Assembly: GCA_964468725.1 (NCBI GenBank)
Contig: CAYXVU010000025.1
Location: 1 to 40,070, forward strand
Length of the DNA stretch: 40,070 nucleotides
Reading direction: 5' to 3'
From: CAYXVU01 sp964468725
Lineage (GTDB): Bacteria > Acidobacteriota > Blastocatellia > UBA7656
The notes under the pieces: generated by a model
The model's input: only the letters and a program-made list of their open reading frames with translations
Told to the model about the DNA's origin: nothing
The model's database searches: none
Made by a program: the position numbers and the translations under genes
Part shown: piece after piece, positions 7,776 to 15,904 of the stretch
Layout: every line of letters begins with the position of its first letter
How positions within the stretch are numbered: position 1 is the stretch's first letter

Positions 7776-8131
7776 GCCGATTTTCGTGACCTATCCTTAC
7801 GTTTTTACGAGATACTAAAAGGCGCCTTTATACTGTCGGCGCCTCATCCACTTTATAAAAGTCCAAATTGTGATTGACATCCTCTCACTGGCTAAAATAC
7901 CGTAACAGGTGACAATTCAACATAGAGAATACATCCAGAATCAATTGGATGCAAACACTATGTACGGACACCTGCTAGGAAATGTTAAATCTTTCTCCAA
8001 AAGGCGTTTAATCATGGTTTTCACCTCAGTAAACAGGCTGAAAGCACCAAAAAGCCGTAACTTTTTATTTCTTCTCCCCCTTTCTCAGTAAACCAAAAGC
8101 ATCAACGGAAAGAATTCCGTAAGGAGTGAAA
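7776..8131. other. 356-bp intergenic region between rpoD and the GH13 gene
   Basis: An AT-richer gap between divergent genes, so it should hold both promoters. On the minus strand there is an inverted repeat AGGCGCC-N11-GGCGCCT (7820-7844) overlapping a TATAAA, placed as a possible operator for rpoD. On the plus strand a perfect TTGACA (7874-7879) has no good -10 at 16-18 bp; TAAAAT follows after only 13 bp, and TACCGTAAC (7898-7906) matches the repeat seen at 883 and 933. I see no convincing gene here. AAGGAG at 8121-8126 is the ribosome site of the GH13 gene. Confidence 0.4.
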
Positions 8132-9541
8132 ATGCGAATCTACGAAATCAACGCGCGCGTGCATTGTCAAAAGTTTGAGCAGGTTGGCGCAGAGGAGTTG
8201 CGCGCCCTGGCAGCCCTCAGCTTTGACGCGATTTGGGTGATGGGAGTTTGGCAAATCAGCAAGGGGGCGGTAAAGATTTCGCGCATTCTGTCGGAGGATT
8301 TTCAAGGCTCGCCTTATGCAGTACCTGCCTACGATTTCAATCCCGCAATGGGCGGCAAAGCGGCTTTCGGCAAGTTGGCAGAACGCGCGCACCGTGCCGG
8401 TCTAGGGGTGATTGTTGATTTCGTCTCGAATCACATGGCGCTCGATTCGCGCTGGATTCGTCAAAAACCGGAGTTCTTCATTCGCAGCAATCCCGAAGCC
8501 CGCAATCAATCTACCGGCGAATACTTCTTGCACCCATCGGGCGAAGTTGTTGCCTTCGGGCGCGACCCATTCTTTCCGCCTTGGCACGATACCGCGCAAC
8601 TGGATTACACCAATCCGGCGCTGCGCTCGCAGATGATCGACACGCTCAAATGGATTGCGCGCTATGCCGATGGCGTGCGCTGCGATATGGCGATGTTGGT
8701 GTTGCGCGACCATATTTATCGGCAGTGGTATCCGAAACGTTCGCAGGCCTGGTTTGATGAGCAGATGCCCGAGGAATTCTGGCGGGAGGCGATTCAAGCC
8801 GTTAAGGCCGAAAGACCGGATTTCCTCTTCATCGCCGAGACCTATTGGGACAAAGAGCAGCCTCTCTTAGAGATGGGCTTCGACCTTGTTTATGAGAAAA
8901 AACTCTACGATGGCCTGGTTGCGCGCAACGCGCAAGCTGTTTATGACCGGCTCGCCGTATCACCCGAACAATTGCGCGGCTCGCTCTGCTTCATCGAAAA
9001 TCACGACGAACCGCGTGCAGCCTCGGTCTTCACGCCGAAGAACAACCTCGCTGCCGCCGCGCTCATTTTGGCGCTACCGTCTTCGAGCCTGATTCACGAA
9101 GGGCAGATGGAGGGCAAGCATGAGCGGTTGCCCGTACAACGACTTCAGCCGCTCATTGAAGAAACCACAGACACTGCGCTCTATCAAGCCTATTTGCACC
9201 TGCTGAAGGTGACCGCCGCAGCGGTCTTTCGCAATGGCACCTTCCAACTTTTCGACAGCGGGGTGTGGGGTGCGATCACCTTTCTCAGACAGGATGCAAA
9301 CCGCCTCGTCGCCTATCTCGGTCAGATTTCCGAAGCTTGGCACACCTTTCATTCCGTGCCCTTTGATCTGACGCCGCTCGCGCATCGGATCGGAGCAACA
9401 GGGCGCCTGCATATCACCAATCTGCTTAATCAGCAATTCGTTACCATCGGCCAAAGCGGCGGCGCGTTTCTCTTCCGCCCCGAGCAATTTGGCGTACCGG
9501 AAGGCGCACAGTTCTGCTTACTTGAAGTTACCCGCGAATAG
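8132..9541 (+). CDS. alpha-amylase family (GH13) glycoside hydrolase, cytoplasmic
   Basis: Protein of 469 residues with a (beta/alpha)8 GH13 fold and all four conserved regions: region I DFVSNH (Asp96, Asn100, His101); region II GVRCD with Arg183 and the nucleophile Asp185; region III FIAETYW with the acid/base Glu236; region IV FIENHDE with His291 and Asp292. It should therefore be active on an alpha-glucan or maltooligosaccharide. There is no signal peptide, so it works in the cytoplasm, probably on glycogen- or trehalose-type storage material. It lacks the N-terminal carbohydrate-binding modules of branching enzymes, and the C-terminal beta domain is short. The start at 8132 has AAGGAG 5 nt upstream; the in-frame GTG at 8126 overlaps that site. 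The subfamily cannot be assigned. Confidence 0.88.
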   Translation: MRIYEINARVHCQKFEQVGAEELRALAALSFDAIWVMGVWQISKGAVKISRILSEDFQGSPYAVPAYDFNPAMGGKAAFGKLAERAHRAGLGVIVDFVSNHMALDSRWIRQKPEFFIRSNPEARNQSTGEYFLHPSGEVVAFGRDPFFPPWHDTAQLDYTNPALRSQMIDTLKWIARYADGVRCDMAMLVLRDHIYRQWYPKRSQAWFDEQMPEEFWREAIQAVKAERPDFLFIAETYWDKEQPLLEMGFDLVYEKKLYDGLVARNAQAVYDRLAVSPEQLRGSLCFIENHDEPRAASVFTPKNNLAAAALILALPSSSLIHEGQMEGKHERLPVQRLQPLIEETTDTALYQAYLHLLKVTAAAVFRNGTFQLFDSGVWGAITFLRQDANRLVAYLGQISEAWHTFHSVPFDLTPLAHRIGATGRLHITNLLNQQFVTIGQSGGAFLFRPEQFGVPEGAQFCLLEVTRE

Positions 9542-9681
9542 GGCGCAACGCGAACAGAATTTTGCTGTCGGCGGCGAGCCAAATGGGCGAAGCCTGCGCC
9601 GCATCGGTTGTTGCCAGACTTTACCAATCAGTTACAAAAAACAGGATAAAACCTTGCGGGTGAACTGTCTAAAATGATCGT

Positions 9682-10272
9682 GTGAAACATTCGAACAGGG
9701 CGGCGTATTTGCAGGATTACAGAACCGATGAGGAACTGGTTGCCGAAACTCTTGCCGGTCGGATAGAGGTATTTCAAGAGTTGTATGACCGTTTCTATGC
9801 GCGCGCCTATCGGCTGGCCTATGGCATGACCGGACGCTATGAGTTGGCCGAAGACCTGACACAGGAAATTTTCCTGCGCGCCTATCAGAAGTTGGGAAAA
9901 TATGATCGGAAATCCAGCTTTGCTACCTGGTTTTATCGCCTTGCCGTCAATAGCAGTTTGAACTATCGCAAACGCGAGATGAAAGACACATTGAACACGA
10001 CCGAGTTTCATGAGCAATTGCCAATGGCAGGCGCGTCCAAAGTCATGGAAACCAGCATCCTGCGCCAACAGATTCAAGGGCAGATCAATCGCGCCTTGCT
10101 CAGTTTGAAGCCCAAGCTTCGGGTTATCGTCATCTTGAAAGACATTGAGGGCCTACAAATTTCCGACATCGCCGAGCGCTTGAATTGTTCGAAAGGAACT
10201 GTGGCATCACGCTTGTTTCGCGCCAGAGACTTGCTGGCGCGCAAGCTGGAACACCTACGCAACACGCTGTAA
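9682..10272 (+). CDS. ECF-type RNA polymerase sigma factor
   Basis: An extracytoplasmic-function sigma factor of 196 residues. Region 2 spans about 28-98 (FQELYDRFYARAYRLAY, EDLTQEIFLRAYQKL, FATWFYRLAVNSSLNYRKRE). Region 4 spans about 133-190 (LSLKPKLRVIVILKDIEGL, then the helix-turn-helix ISDIAERLNCSKGTVASRLFRAR). It begins with GTG at 9682; an overlapping ATG at 9674 runs into a stop after three codons. No clear ribosome site is seen, so it may be poorly translated. The next gene, its putative anti-sigma factor, starts 3 nt after the stop, a classic sigma/anti-sigma operon with translational coupling. The target promoters and stimulus are unknown. Confidence 0.92.
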   Translation: MKHSNRAAYLQDYRTDEELVAETLAGRIEVFQELYDRFYARAYRLAYGMTGRYELAEDLTQEIFLRAYQKLGKYDRKSSFATWFYRLAVNSSLNYRKREMKDTLNTTEFHEQLPMAGASKVMETSILRQQIQGQINRALLSLKPKLRVIVILKDIEGLQISDIAERLNCSKGTVASRLFRARDLLARKLEHLRNTL

Positions 10273-10275
10273 GAG

Positions 10276-12444
10276 ATGAGCAACCACTTGCTAAAACAGA
10301 TCAACGACTGGGGTTGCGCGTTGCGCTATCGGCGATGGATTGTGCAAGCGCTCGATGCGGAGCTTCCAGACCTGGCGCAACGCGAACTCGACGACCATCT
10401 GCAATCCTGCACAGGCTGTCGCGTTGCCTATGAACGGCAACGCTTCGCCGCCGAACTGATGTCACTCTATGCCTTGCCCGATCAATCCCCGACCGGCAAG
10501 CCGGAATGGAGCGCGCAAGAAACTGTCGCCCGCCCTCGAAAGCACTGGTCGTGGCAACCGGCAATTCCTGTCGCTGTTGCGACGGTCATCCTGCTCATCG
10601 TTGCAGGCTCACTGTGGCGCTATTTCTCATCACCACCTGTTCGGTGGGAAGTGATGCGGCTGCTTGGCAATCCTACAGTCAATCAGCGACCCATCGAGCG
10701 CGCAGCAGCCATTGCGCCCGGAGAATGGCTGGAGACGGATGGCGAATCTCGCGCAGTGCTCGAAGTGGGCGCGCTCGGTCAGGTTGAAGTTGATCCCAAC
10801 ACCCGGCTCCGTTTTCTCAAAGCCGATGCCAGCAATCATCGGCTGGCGCTGCAACGGGGGAAAATTTACGCGACGATTCTTGCGCCACCGCGACTCTTTT
10901 CCGTTGAGACGCCTGCGGCGCTGGCGGTTGATTACGGTTGTGCTTATAGCCTTGAAGTCGATGACGCAGGCGACAGTTTCTTGCGGGTCACCTCCGGCTG
11001 GGTAGCGCTTCAGTTGACTGGGCGCGAGGTTCTCATCCCCGCCGGTGGAATGTGTCTCAGCAAACCCGGCCTCGGCATCGGTTCGCCTTTCTTTGAAGGC
11101 GCGACAAAAGCCTTTCGCAGTGCGCTCATCAAATTCGATTTCGAGAATGGCGGCGCCTCGGCCTTGTCCGTCATTCTCCCCGAAGCCCGCAGCCGCGATG
11201 CACTGACCCTTTGGCATCTGCTTGCTCGGGTCAGCGGCAAAGACCGAATTGCGGTTTATGAACGACTGGCGGGATTTTCGCCTCTGCCTGACGGGGCATC
11301 GCGTGAGGGCATATTGAATTTGGATGAGGCGATGATGGCCTCGTGGCGAGAAAAGCTGGAATACCTCAGCATCGGCGTCGCCCCCGCGAAAGCGCCCGCA
11401 GCAACCGGCACGCTCAAAGCGGTTGGCGTCATGAAAGACGCGCGTTTCAACCATACGGCGACGCTACTTGGCGACGGTAGGGTATTAGTTGCGGGCGGAC
11501 GTGAAAGAGCAGGTAACATTTTGGCAAGCGCGGAGATTTACGATCCGACTACGGGGCAATTCACCGAGACCGGGCAGATGACGACACCACGTGTCGGCCA
11601 CACGGCAACGCTACTTCCTAATGGCAAGGTATTGATCGCCGGTGGTTCGGATGAAGAATTCTTTTCGGGCGCTTTGGCGAGCGCCGAAATTTTCGATCCC
11701 TCAATCAGCGCCTTCACGCCTGTGGGACAGATGAGCGTACCCCGACTGGCTCATGCAGCCGTGCTCCTTCAAGACGGCAGAGTCTTGTTGACAGGCGGGC
11801 AAGGCCGAGAGCGCGAGAACCACGACTTAGCGGAACTCTATAATTTCCGCACCAACGCTTTCACCCCGGCTGGCACCATGACCGAGAAGCGGGCTGACCA
11901 CACAGCGACCTTGTTGACCGACGGGCGCATTCTCATTACAGGCGGCGGACGCCAGCCGCAAACCGACGTTACCGCAACGGCAGAAATCTACGATCCGAAA
12001 ACCGGGCGCTTCATCCCGGTCGGCAGCATGAGCGTCATGCGCTACAAACACTGTGCAGAGATATTGCCGGACGGCAAGGTCATCGTCATCGGCGGCTCCA
12101 ACAGGTATATGTGGGCAGGGCGCTATGCGAGCGCTGAAATCTTCGACCCGGCAACCGGCGTCTTCGCCGCGACGGGCGAACTCAATACCGCTCGCTACAA
12201 GATTCGTGACGCCGTTGTGGTGCTCGGCAATGGCCAAATTTTGGTGGCCGGAGGCGGGCCTGTGGAGGTCTATGACCCGAAAACAGGGCTGTTCAGCGCC
12301 GTCAAAGGCGGCACGGCAACGACCCGCTATTACGCTACGGCGACGCGGCTAATGAACGGCGATGTCCTGATCGTCGGCGGCTACAGTTCTGAATCATCGG
12401 GCAAGATGCCTGCCAATGCGAGCGCCTGGCTTTATCAGCCATAG
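10276..12444 (+). CDS. membrane anti-sigma factor fused to FecR and seven Kelch repeats
   Basis: Protein of 722 residues. The cytoplasmic N-terminus is a zinc-binding anti-sigma domain: Cys14, then His41-x3-Cys45-x2-Cys48, preceded by DAELPDLAQRELDDHL. One membrane helix lies at about 95-116 (IPVAVATVILLIVAGSLW). A FecR-like domain occupies about 125-265 in the periplasm (LETDGESRAVLEVG, RLRFLKADASNHRLALQRGKI split here; VTSGWVALQ). A linker leads to seven Kelch-type blades of about 48-50 residues from 378 to the end, each with a GRVLVAGG-like strand and an AEIYDP turn, enough to close a propeller. It should hold the neighbouring ECF sigma at the membrane. The propeller is an unusual addition and could sense an envelope ligand. 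The ORF starts 3 nt after the sigma gene. Confidence 0.88.
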   Translation: MSNHLLKQINDWGCALRYRRWIVQALDAELPDLAQRELDDHLQSCTGCRVAYERQRFAAELMSLYALPDQSPTGKPEWSAQETVARPRKHWSWQPAIPVAVATVILLIVAGSLWRYFSSPPVRWEVMRLLGNPTVNQRPIERAAAIAPGEWLETDGESRAVLEVGALGQVEVDPNTRLRFLKADASNHRLALQRGKIYATILAPPRLFSVETPAALAVDYGCAYSLEVDDAGDSFLRVTSGWVALQLTGREVLIPAGGMCLSKPGLGIGSPFFEGATKAFRSALIKFDFENGGASALSVILPEARSRDALTLWHLLARVSGKDRIAVYERLAGFSPLPDGASREGILNLDEAMMASWREKLEYLSIGVAPAKAPAATGTLKAVGVMKDARFNHTATLLGDGRVLVAGGRERAGNILASAEIYDPTTGQFTETGQMTTPRVGHTATLLPNGKVLIAGGSDEEFFSGALASAEIFDPSISAFTPVGQMSVPRLAHAAVLLQDGRVLLTGGQGRERENHDLAELYNFRTNAFTPAGTMTEKRADHTATLLTDGRILITGGGRQPQTDVTATAEIYDPKTGRFIPVGSMSVMRYKHCAEILPDGKVIVIGGSNRYMWAGRYASAEIFDPATGVFAATGELNTARYKIRDAVVVLGNGQILVAGGGPVEVYDPKTGLFSAVKGGTATTRYYATATRLMNGDVLIVGGYSSESSGKMPANASAWLYQP

Positions 12445-12523
12445 CCCTCGTTAGGTTATCGAGTGAGATAAGGGGATAAGACTTCGGCAAACGGCTGCCA
12501 AGAAGAGGGAGAGAACAAAACTT

Positions 12524-12637
12524 ATGCAAAGAGCGATCATCTTCGTCGCGTTGTTCTTTCTGTTGCTGCCCGTTGCGGCAGCGCAAACAGCCGAATCCTA
12601 CCTGATTGATCCGGCACACAGCTTCGACGCAAATTGA
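12524..12637 (+). pseudogene. truncated YceI-like gene: signal peptide plus first strand
   Basis: A 37-codon frame with GAGGGAGAG 10 nt before the ATG. It encodes a signal peptide (MQRAIIFVALFFLLLPVAAA) followed by QTAESYLIDPAHSFDAN and a stop. The mature start matches the first strand of YceI/polyisoprenoid-binding lipocalin-like proteins, where IDPAHS is a hallmark and about 160 more residues should follow. The stop codon lies inside a perfect hairpin that starts at 12636, so the gene appears to have been cut and joined to a hairpin. It is either a relic or, less likely, a true 17-residue secreted peptide. Confidence 0.55.
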
Positions 12638-12664
12638 GAGCGCGAGTCGCCGCCTCGCGCTCTC
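12636..12664. terminator. perfect 11-bp hairpin at the end of the YceI remnant
   Basis: GAGAGCGCGAG (12636-12646) and CTCGCGCTCTC (12654-12664) form an 11-bp perfect stem with a 7-nt loop. No T-run follows, so it may be a Rho-assisted stop, a 3'-end stabiliser, or a REP/MITE-like end. It shares two bases with the stop codon of the remnant. Confidence 0.5.
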
Positions 12665-12720
12665 ACGAACCGGTACCAAACGGGTATCAACCATTCGTTA
12701 TGAAAAAGGAGGATCCAAAC

Positions 12721-13425
12721 ATGGGTGATAGAAAACGTCGCAAGTTTTTACGGCAAGCCGGTTTCGGGTTGGCAACGGTGGGCGCAAGCGGCCTCCTGTT
12801 GCGCGCCGATGCCCGCCCGACGCTTACAATTGGTGGCGAGGAGATCGGACGCGTGATGATTCAGATGGGAGCGCCGCCCAAAGAGGCCATCACCCCTAAA
12901 AGTGATTTGAAGAAAGTGACGCCCATGCCCTACGGCCCGTGGTACAAAGCAGGCGCGCCGTTTCGCGGCAAGCTCTGCCTGCCGGGCGAACCGGGAACAC
13001 CTTTCGTCCTCTCCGGTCGGGTCTGGGCTTTCGATACCAAGCGCCCGCTGGCCGGTGTGGTGCTCGATCTTTGGCACGTTGATATGCACGAAGAGTATTC
13101 GAACGGGGTGACGGACTTCCGAAATCGCGGGCGGTTGGTGTCGTCGGAAACCGGCCTCTATGAAGTGGAAAGCATTCGCCCGATTCCGTACCGACCCAAT
13201 GCCTTGAATTCGCCGGATTTCTGGCGCTGTGCTCATTTTCATCTGCTGGCCATGTCTCCGGGTTACAAACCGTTGGTCACCGAGATTCATTTTCAAGATG
13301 AACCGAAAAAGAGCGACCCGATGTATCGCCCGGAAAATGCCATCGCAGCAGAGAAGCATACGGTCAATGGCAAAAGCTTCGAGACCGGCATCTTTGACAT
13401 TGTGTTGGAACCCGAAGCGAAGTAA
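12721..13425 (+). CDS. Tat-exported intradiol ring-cleavage dioxygenase-like protein
   Basis: Protein of 234 residues. The N-terminus has a twin-arginine signal (RRKFLRQAGFGLATVG, 6-21), so the folded metalloprotein would be exported. The domain matches the protocatechuate 3,4-dioxygenase/intradiol family: a transthyretin-like beta sandwich (FVLSGRVWAFDTKRPLAGVV), then ligands for ferric iron Tyr126 (HEEYSN), Tyr157 (PIPYRPN), His172 and His174 (CAHFH). All four are present, so it may cleave an aromatic diol or a related compound outside the cytoplasm. The start at 12721 has AAGGAGG about 8 nt upstream; the open frame back to 12634 lacks such a site. The next gene, an alpha/beta hydrolase, starts 85 nt later. 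Substrate unknown; similar exported proteins are often left unassigned. Confidence 0.85.
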   Translation: MGDRKRRKFLRQAGFGLATVGASGLLLRADARPTLTIGGEEIGRVMIQMGAPPKEAITPKSDLKKVTPMPYGPWYKAGAPFRGKLCLPGEPGTPFVLSGRVWAFDTKRPLAGVVLDLWHVDMHEEYSNGVTDFRNRGRLVSSETGLYEVESIRPIPYRPNALNSPDFWRCAHFHLLAMSPGYKPLVTEIHFQDEPKKSDPMYRPENAIAAEKHTVNGKSFETGIFDIVLEPEAK

Positions 13426-13510
13426 GCGGCGATCAACCGAAATCCCCGGCCATCGGCGGGTTGCGCGAGCAAAGCAGCACGCGTCCGTTCAGGTCAAGCG
13501 AAAGGGCAAC

Positions 13511-14314
13511 ATGAAACGGTTCAGCATACTGCTTGCCAGTTTGCTATGGGCGAGCCTTTCTGCGCCAACTGCGCATTTGCATGTCGCAAAGGCATCTTCA
13601 CACCCGCTTGCAGCGATTGATGCTCTCACCACTTCGATAGGCGGGCAGAAGCGCACGGTGGAGATCAAAGCGGCAGGCGGAATCACCTTGAAAGGCACCC
13701 TCTTTTCGTCCGCCAAGCCCGGTCCCGGCATTCTGCTCTTTCACCTGTGCGACGGCAACGGTCGCGCACCGCTTGACAGCCTCGCCAGCCAACTGGCGCA
13801 GCAAGGGTTTCAGGTCTTGACCTTTGATTATCGCGGCATCGGCGAAAGTGCCGGAGAACGCTTTGCGGGCGGGACAATGCAACAGGGGCTCGAATACTGG
13901 CGCACGAAGTGGAGTGGCGATGCTGAAGCGGCGCTCAAATTTTTACTCTCTCAATCCGGTGTGAATCAAGAGAGGAGTGGCGTTGGGGGCGCAAGCTGCG
14001 GCGTCTTTCAAGCTCTCTTGCTCGCCCAACGCCACTCCGAACAGGTGAAGACGCTAGTCTTGATGGCCGGGCCGATTGATGCGGGAACCAAAGCATTCGT
14101 AGAAAGACAGAATGAGATTTCGATCCTCGGCATCTCCAGTCAGGAGGATCAACGAAGCACGGCATGGACAAAAGAGATCGTTGCCGCCTCGAAAAACCCG
14201 GCGGCCAAACTATTGCTTTACCAAAACGTTGGACACGGCACTCGGATGTTGACGAGGGAACCGAGTCTGGAGCCGATCATCGTCGAATGGTTCAAAACGA
14301 AATTACAACCCTAA
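13511..14314 (+). CDS. secreted alpha/beta hydrolase
   Basis: Protein of 267 residues with a signal peptide (1-27, MKRFSILLASLLWASLSAPT start). The alpha/beta-hydrolase fold is shown by the oxyanion strand ILLFHLCDGNGR, FDYRGIGES at about 105-113, the nucleophile elbow GASCG with Ser162, a candidate acid Asp213 (SSQED), and the catalytic His242 in NVGHG. The nucleophile is Ser, not the Cys of dienelactone hydrolases, so an esterase or lipase-like role is more likely, despite the aromatic-ring dioxygenase just upstream. AAAGGG precedes the ATG at 13511. The frame is open back to 13229, but that part overlaps the dioxygenase gene and is a shadow. Confidence 0.85.
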   Translation: MKRFSILLASLLWASLSAPTAHLHVAKASSHPLAAIDALTTSIGGQKRTVEIKAAGGITLKGTLFSSAKPGPGILLFHLCDGNGRAPLDSLASQLAQQGFQVLTFDYRGIGESAGERFAGGTMQQGLEYWRTKWSGDAEAALKFLLSQSGVNQERSGVGGASCGVFQALLLAQRHSEQVKTLVLMAGPIDAGTKAFVERQNEISILGISSQEDQRSTAWTKEIVAASKNPAAKLLLYQNVGHGTRMLTREPSLEPIIVEWFKTKLQP

Positions 14315-14375
14315 CGTTGATTGGCTCTGCATCCGGTCGGCGACGGTCAACGATGAGGCACGAGGAGAAGGCGGA

Positions 14376-15587
14376 ATGTTGATTCGAACTGGGCTCTTGA
14401 TTGTCTGTCTGAGTTTATTGATTGGCTCGCCCTCCCGATCATGGGGCGATTCCGGCTCTCAAGTTATCTCTTCTGTGAGCCACCCTGCCGCGCGCTATGC
14501 TAGCCGTTCAAAAGCGGAGGGCTGGCATCGAGCCCTCATGGATGCATCGCTCGTCTTATATCGCGGCAACCAACAACGAACCGGCTTTTATGAAGAAGAA
14601 GCTCTCAACCAGATCAGCGGCATCAAGTGGCAACAACGCCTCGGGCCTTCTGCAAACGCAGGCCCAATCTTTGCCGAGGGCACAATTTATATTGGCTGCC
14701 TCAACGGTCGGTTCTATGCAATTGACAGCGAAACCGGACAGACGCGCTGGTCGTTCAAGAGCAAACCGCTGTCCGATGTCTTCGCTTCCGCAGCTCTTGT
14801 GGACGGCACAGTCTATGCAGGCGCAAAGAAATGGCTCTATGCCCTCGACGCACAAACCGGCGCGCTCTTATGGAAGTTCAAAGCAAAGCAGCGCATTTTC
14901 ACCGCTCCGGTAGTTGCGGAAGGAGCCATCTTTTTCGGCGTCGAAGATGGAAAATTTTATGCGGTTGACCTGACCACCCGGCAGCAACGATGGAAAATTA
15001 GCAAACGCCTGCCCTTGATTACCAATCCAGCCTTTGAGGCGGGAACCCTCTACATCCCCACACAGGTCGGGTTTTATGCCGTCAACAGCCAAACCGGCGC
15101 GGAGCAGTGGAAGATCGAAGATCAGAGTGTTTGGTATTCACCGGCCATCACCGATGGCATCATCTATGTAGGAAATGAAGATGGACGTTTTTACGCGCTC
15201 CAGTCCGAAACCGGAGCGCTCTTATGGTCTTTCAACGCCGCGAGCGGTGGCTGGTCATCTCCGGCGATCAGAAACGGAGTCATCTTTGTCGGAAACCGCA
15301 ACCATCACTTTTATGCGCTCAACAGTCAGACGGGCGAACGGCTCTGGGAGGTTGTTGCAGAGGATTGGGCTATAACCGATCCGATTGTGGTCGGAGAAAC
15401 CGTCTATTTCGGAGTTGGCAATCACGATAACATCGAGGGCGAACGCTCTCTTTATGCGCTCGATGCGCAGACGGGCGGGGAACTCTGGAAATTCAAGGCC
15501 GACAGCCGCTTGCTCACGGCCTCGATTGTCGCCAACCGAACCCTCTATGTCGTTTCCATCGGCGGCACGCTTTATGCGCTGCACTAG
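14376..15587 (+). CDS. secreted PQQ-type beta-propeller protein
   Basis: Protein of 403 residues with an N-terminal signal sequence (MLIRTGLLIVCLSLLIGS). From about residue 70 to the end it is a run of PQQ-like repeats, with blades marked by FYAIDSETGQTRWSF, LYALDAQTGALLWKF, FYALQSETGALLWSF and SLYALDAQTGGELWKF. The pattern AxDxxTGxxxW is typical of BamB and quinoprotein propellers. No quinoprotein dehydrogenase catalytic domain is visible, so enzyme activity is doubtful and a scaffold role in the envelope is more likely. It starts 61 nt after the hydrolase. A TPR fragment begins immediately after the stop in another frame. Confidence 0.85.
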   Translation: MLIRTGLLIVCLSLLIGSPSRSWGDSGSQVISSVSHPAARYASRSKAEGWHRALMDASLVLYRGNQQRTGFYEEEALNQISGIKWQQRLGPSANAGPIFAEGTIYIGCLNGRFYAIDSETGQTRWSFKSKPLSDVFASAALVDGTVYAGAKKWLYALDAQTGALLWKFKAKQRIFTAPVVAEGAIFFGVEDGKFYAVDLTTRQQRWKISKRLPLITNPAFEAGTLYIPTQVGFYAVNSQTGAEQWKIEDQSVWYSPAITDGIIYVGNEDGRFYALQSETGALLWSFNAASGGWSSPAIRNGVIFVGNRNHHFYALNSQTGERLWEVVAEDWAITDPIVVGETVYFGVGNHDNIEGERSLYALDAQTGGELWKFKADSRLLTASIVANRTLYVVSIGGTLYALH

Positions 15588-15588
15588 A

Positions 15589-15828
15589 GTTCGACCGAAC
15601 TCCAACGACCCCGCAGCCTATACCCATTACGGCAGAACCGTGTTCCAACTGCGCCGATTTGAAGAGGCCACGACAGCCTATGAAAAAGCGATGGCGTTGG
15701 GAGCGAACGATGGCGGTGTGTTGAGGGGACTCGGGCAGGCCAAATTCAACCAACGTCAGCTCGAACAGGCCATCTCCTTCTTCTCACGCGCGATTGAAGC
15801 GGGAGCAAATAAAAGGCGCGGTTTCTGA
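15589..15828 (+). pseudogene. TPR-repeat remnant directly after the PQQ propeller
   Basis: An 80-codon stretch without a credible start codon or ribosome site encodes two TPR units (DPAAYTHYGRTVFQLRRFEE, then GGVLRGLGQAKFNQRQLEQ). It begins in the +1 frame at the stop codon of the propeller gene, and its own stop falls inside the terminator at 15815. It is either the displaced C-terminal extension of the propeller, separated by one frameshift, or the leftover of a TPR gene cut at both ends. A sequencing error is a third possibility. Confidence 0.55.
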
Positions 15829-15867
15829 CGGCGCAATAGCGGATGGCACAAATCAGAGAACCGCGCC
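15807..15867 (-). terminator. terminator of the minus-strand gene at 15905
   Basis: On the minus strand GGCGCGGTTCTCTGA (15867-15853) pairs with TCAGAAACCGCGCC (15828-15815), a 14-bp stem with one bulge, and is followed by TTTTATTT (15814-15807). It lies 38 nt after the stop of the 160-residue protein and between convergent genes. Confidence 0.7.
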
Positions 15868-15904
15868 CTTCTTAGCAACCTATGGCGCAGAGGTTGCTCG
15901 CAAC

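Noticed and set aside
7909..8091. 60-codon frame in the rpoD-GH13 gap, starting with GTG
   Set aside because: No ribosome site, no recognisable product, and it lies in an AT-richer region where chance frames occur.
9655..9681. ECF-type autoregulatory promoter ahead of the sigma gene
   Set aside because: AAACC and TCTAA are present, but the spacing is about 13 bp, shorter than the 15-17 bp of known ECF promoters.
13229..13510. Longer start of the alpha/beta hydrolase inside the dioxygenase gene
   Set aside because: The extra part overlaps a conserved gene in another frame, while the ATG at 13511 has a ribosome site and starts a signal peptide.
15385..15585. Plus-strand frame leading into the TPR remnant
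   Set aside because: This part overlaps the end of the PQQ propeller in a different frame; only the part after its stop encodes TPR units.
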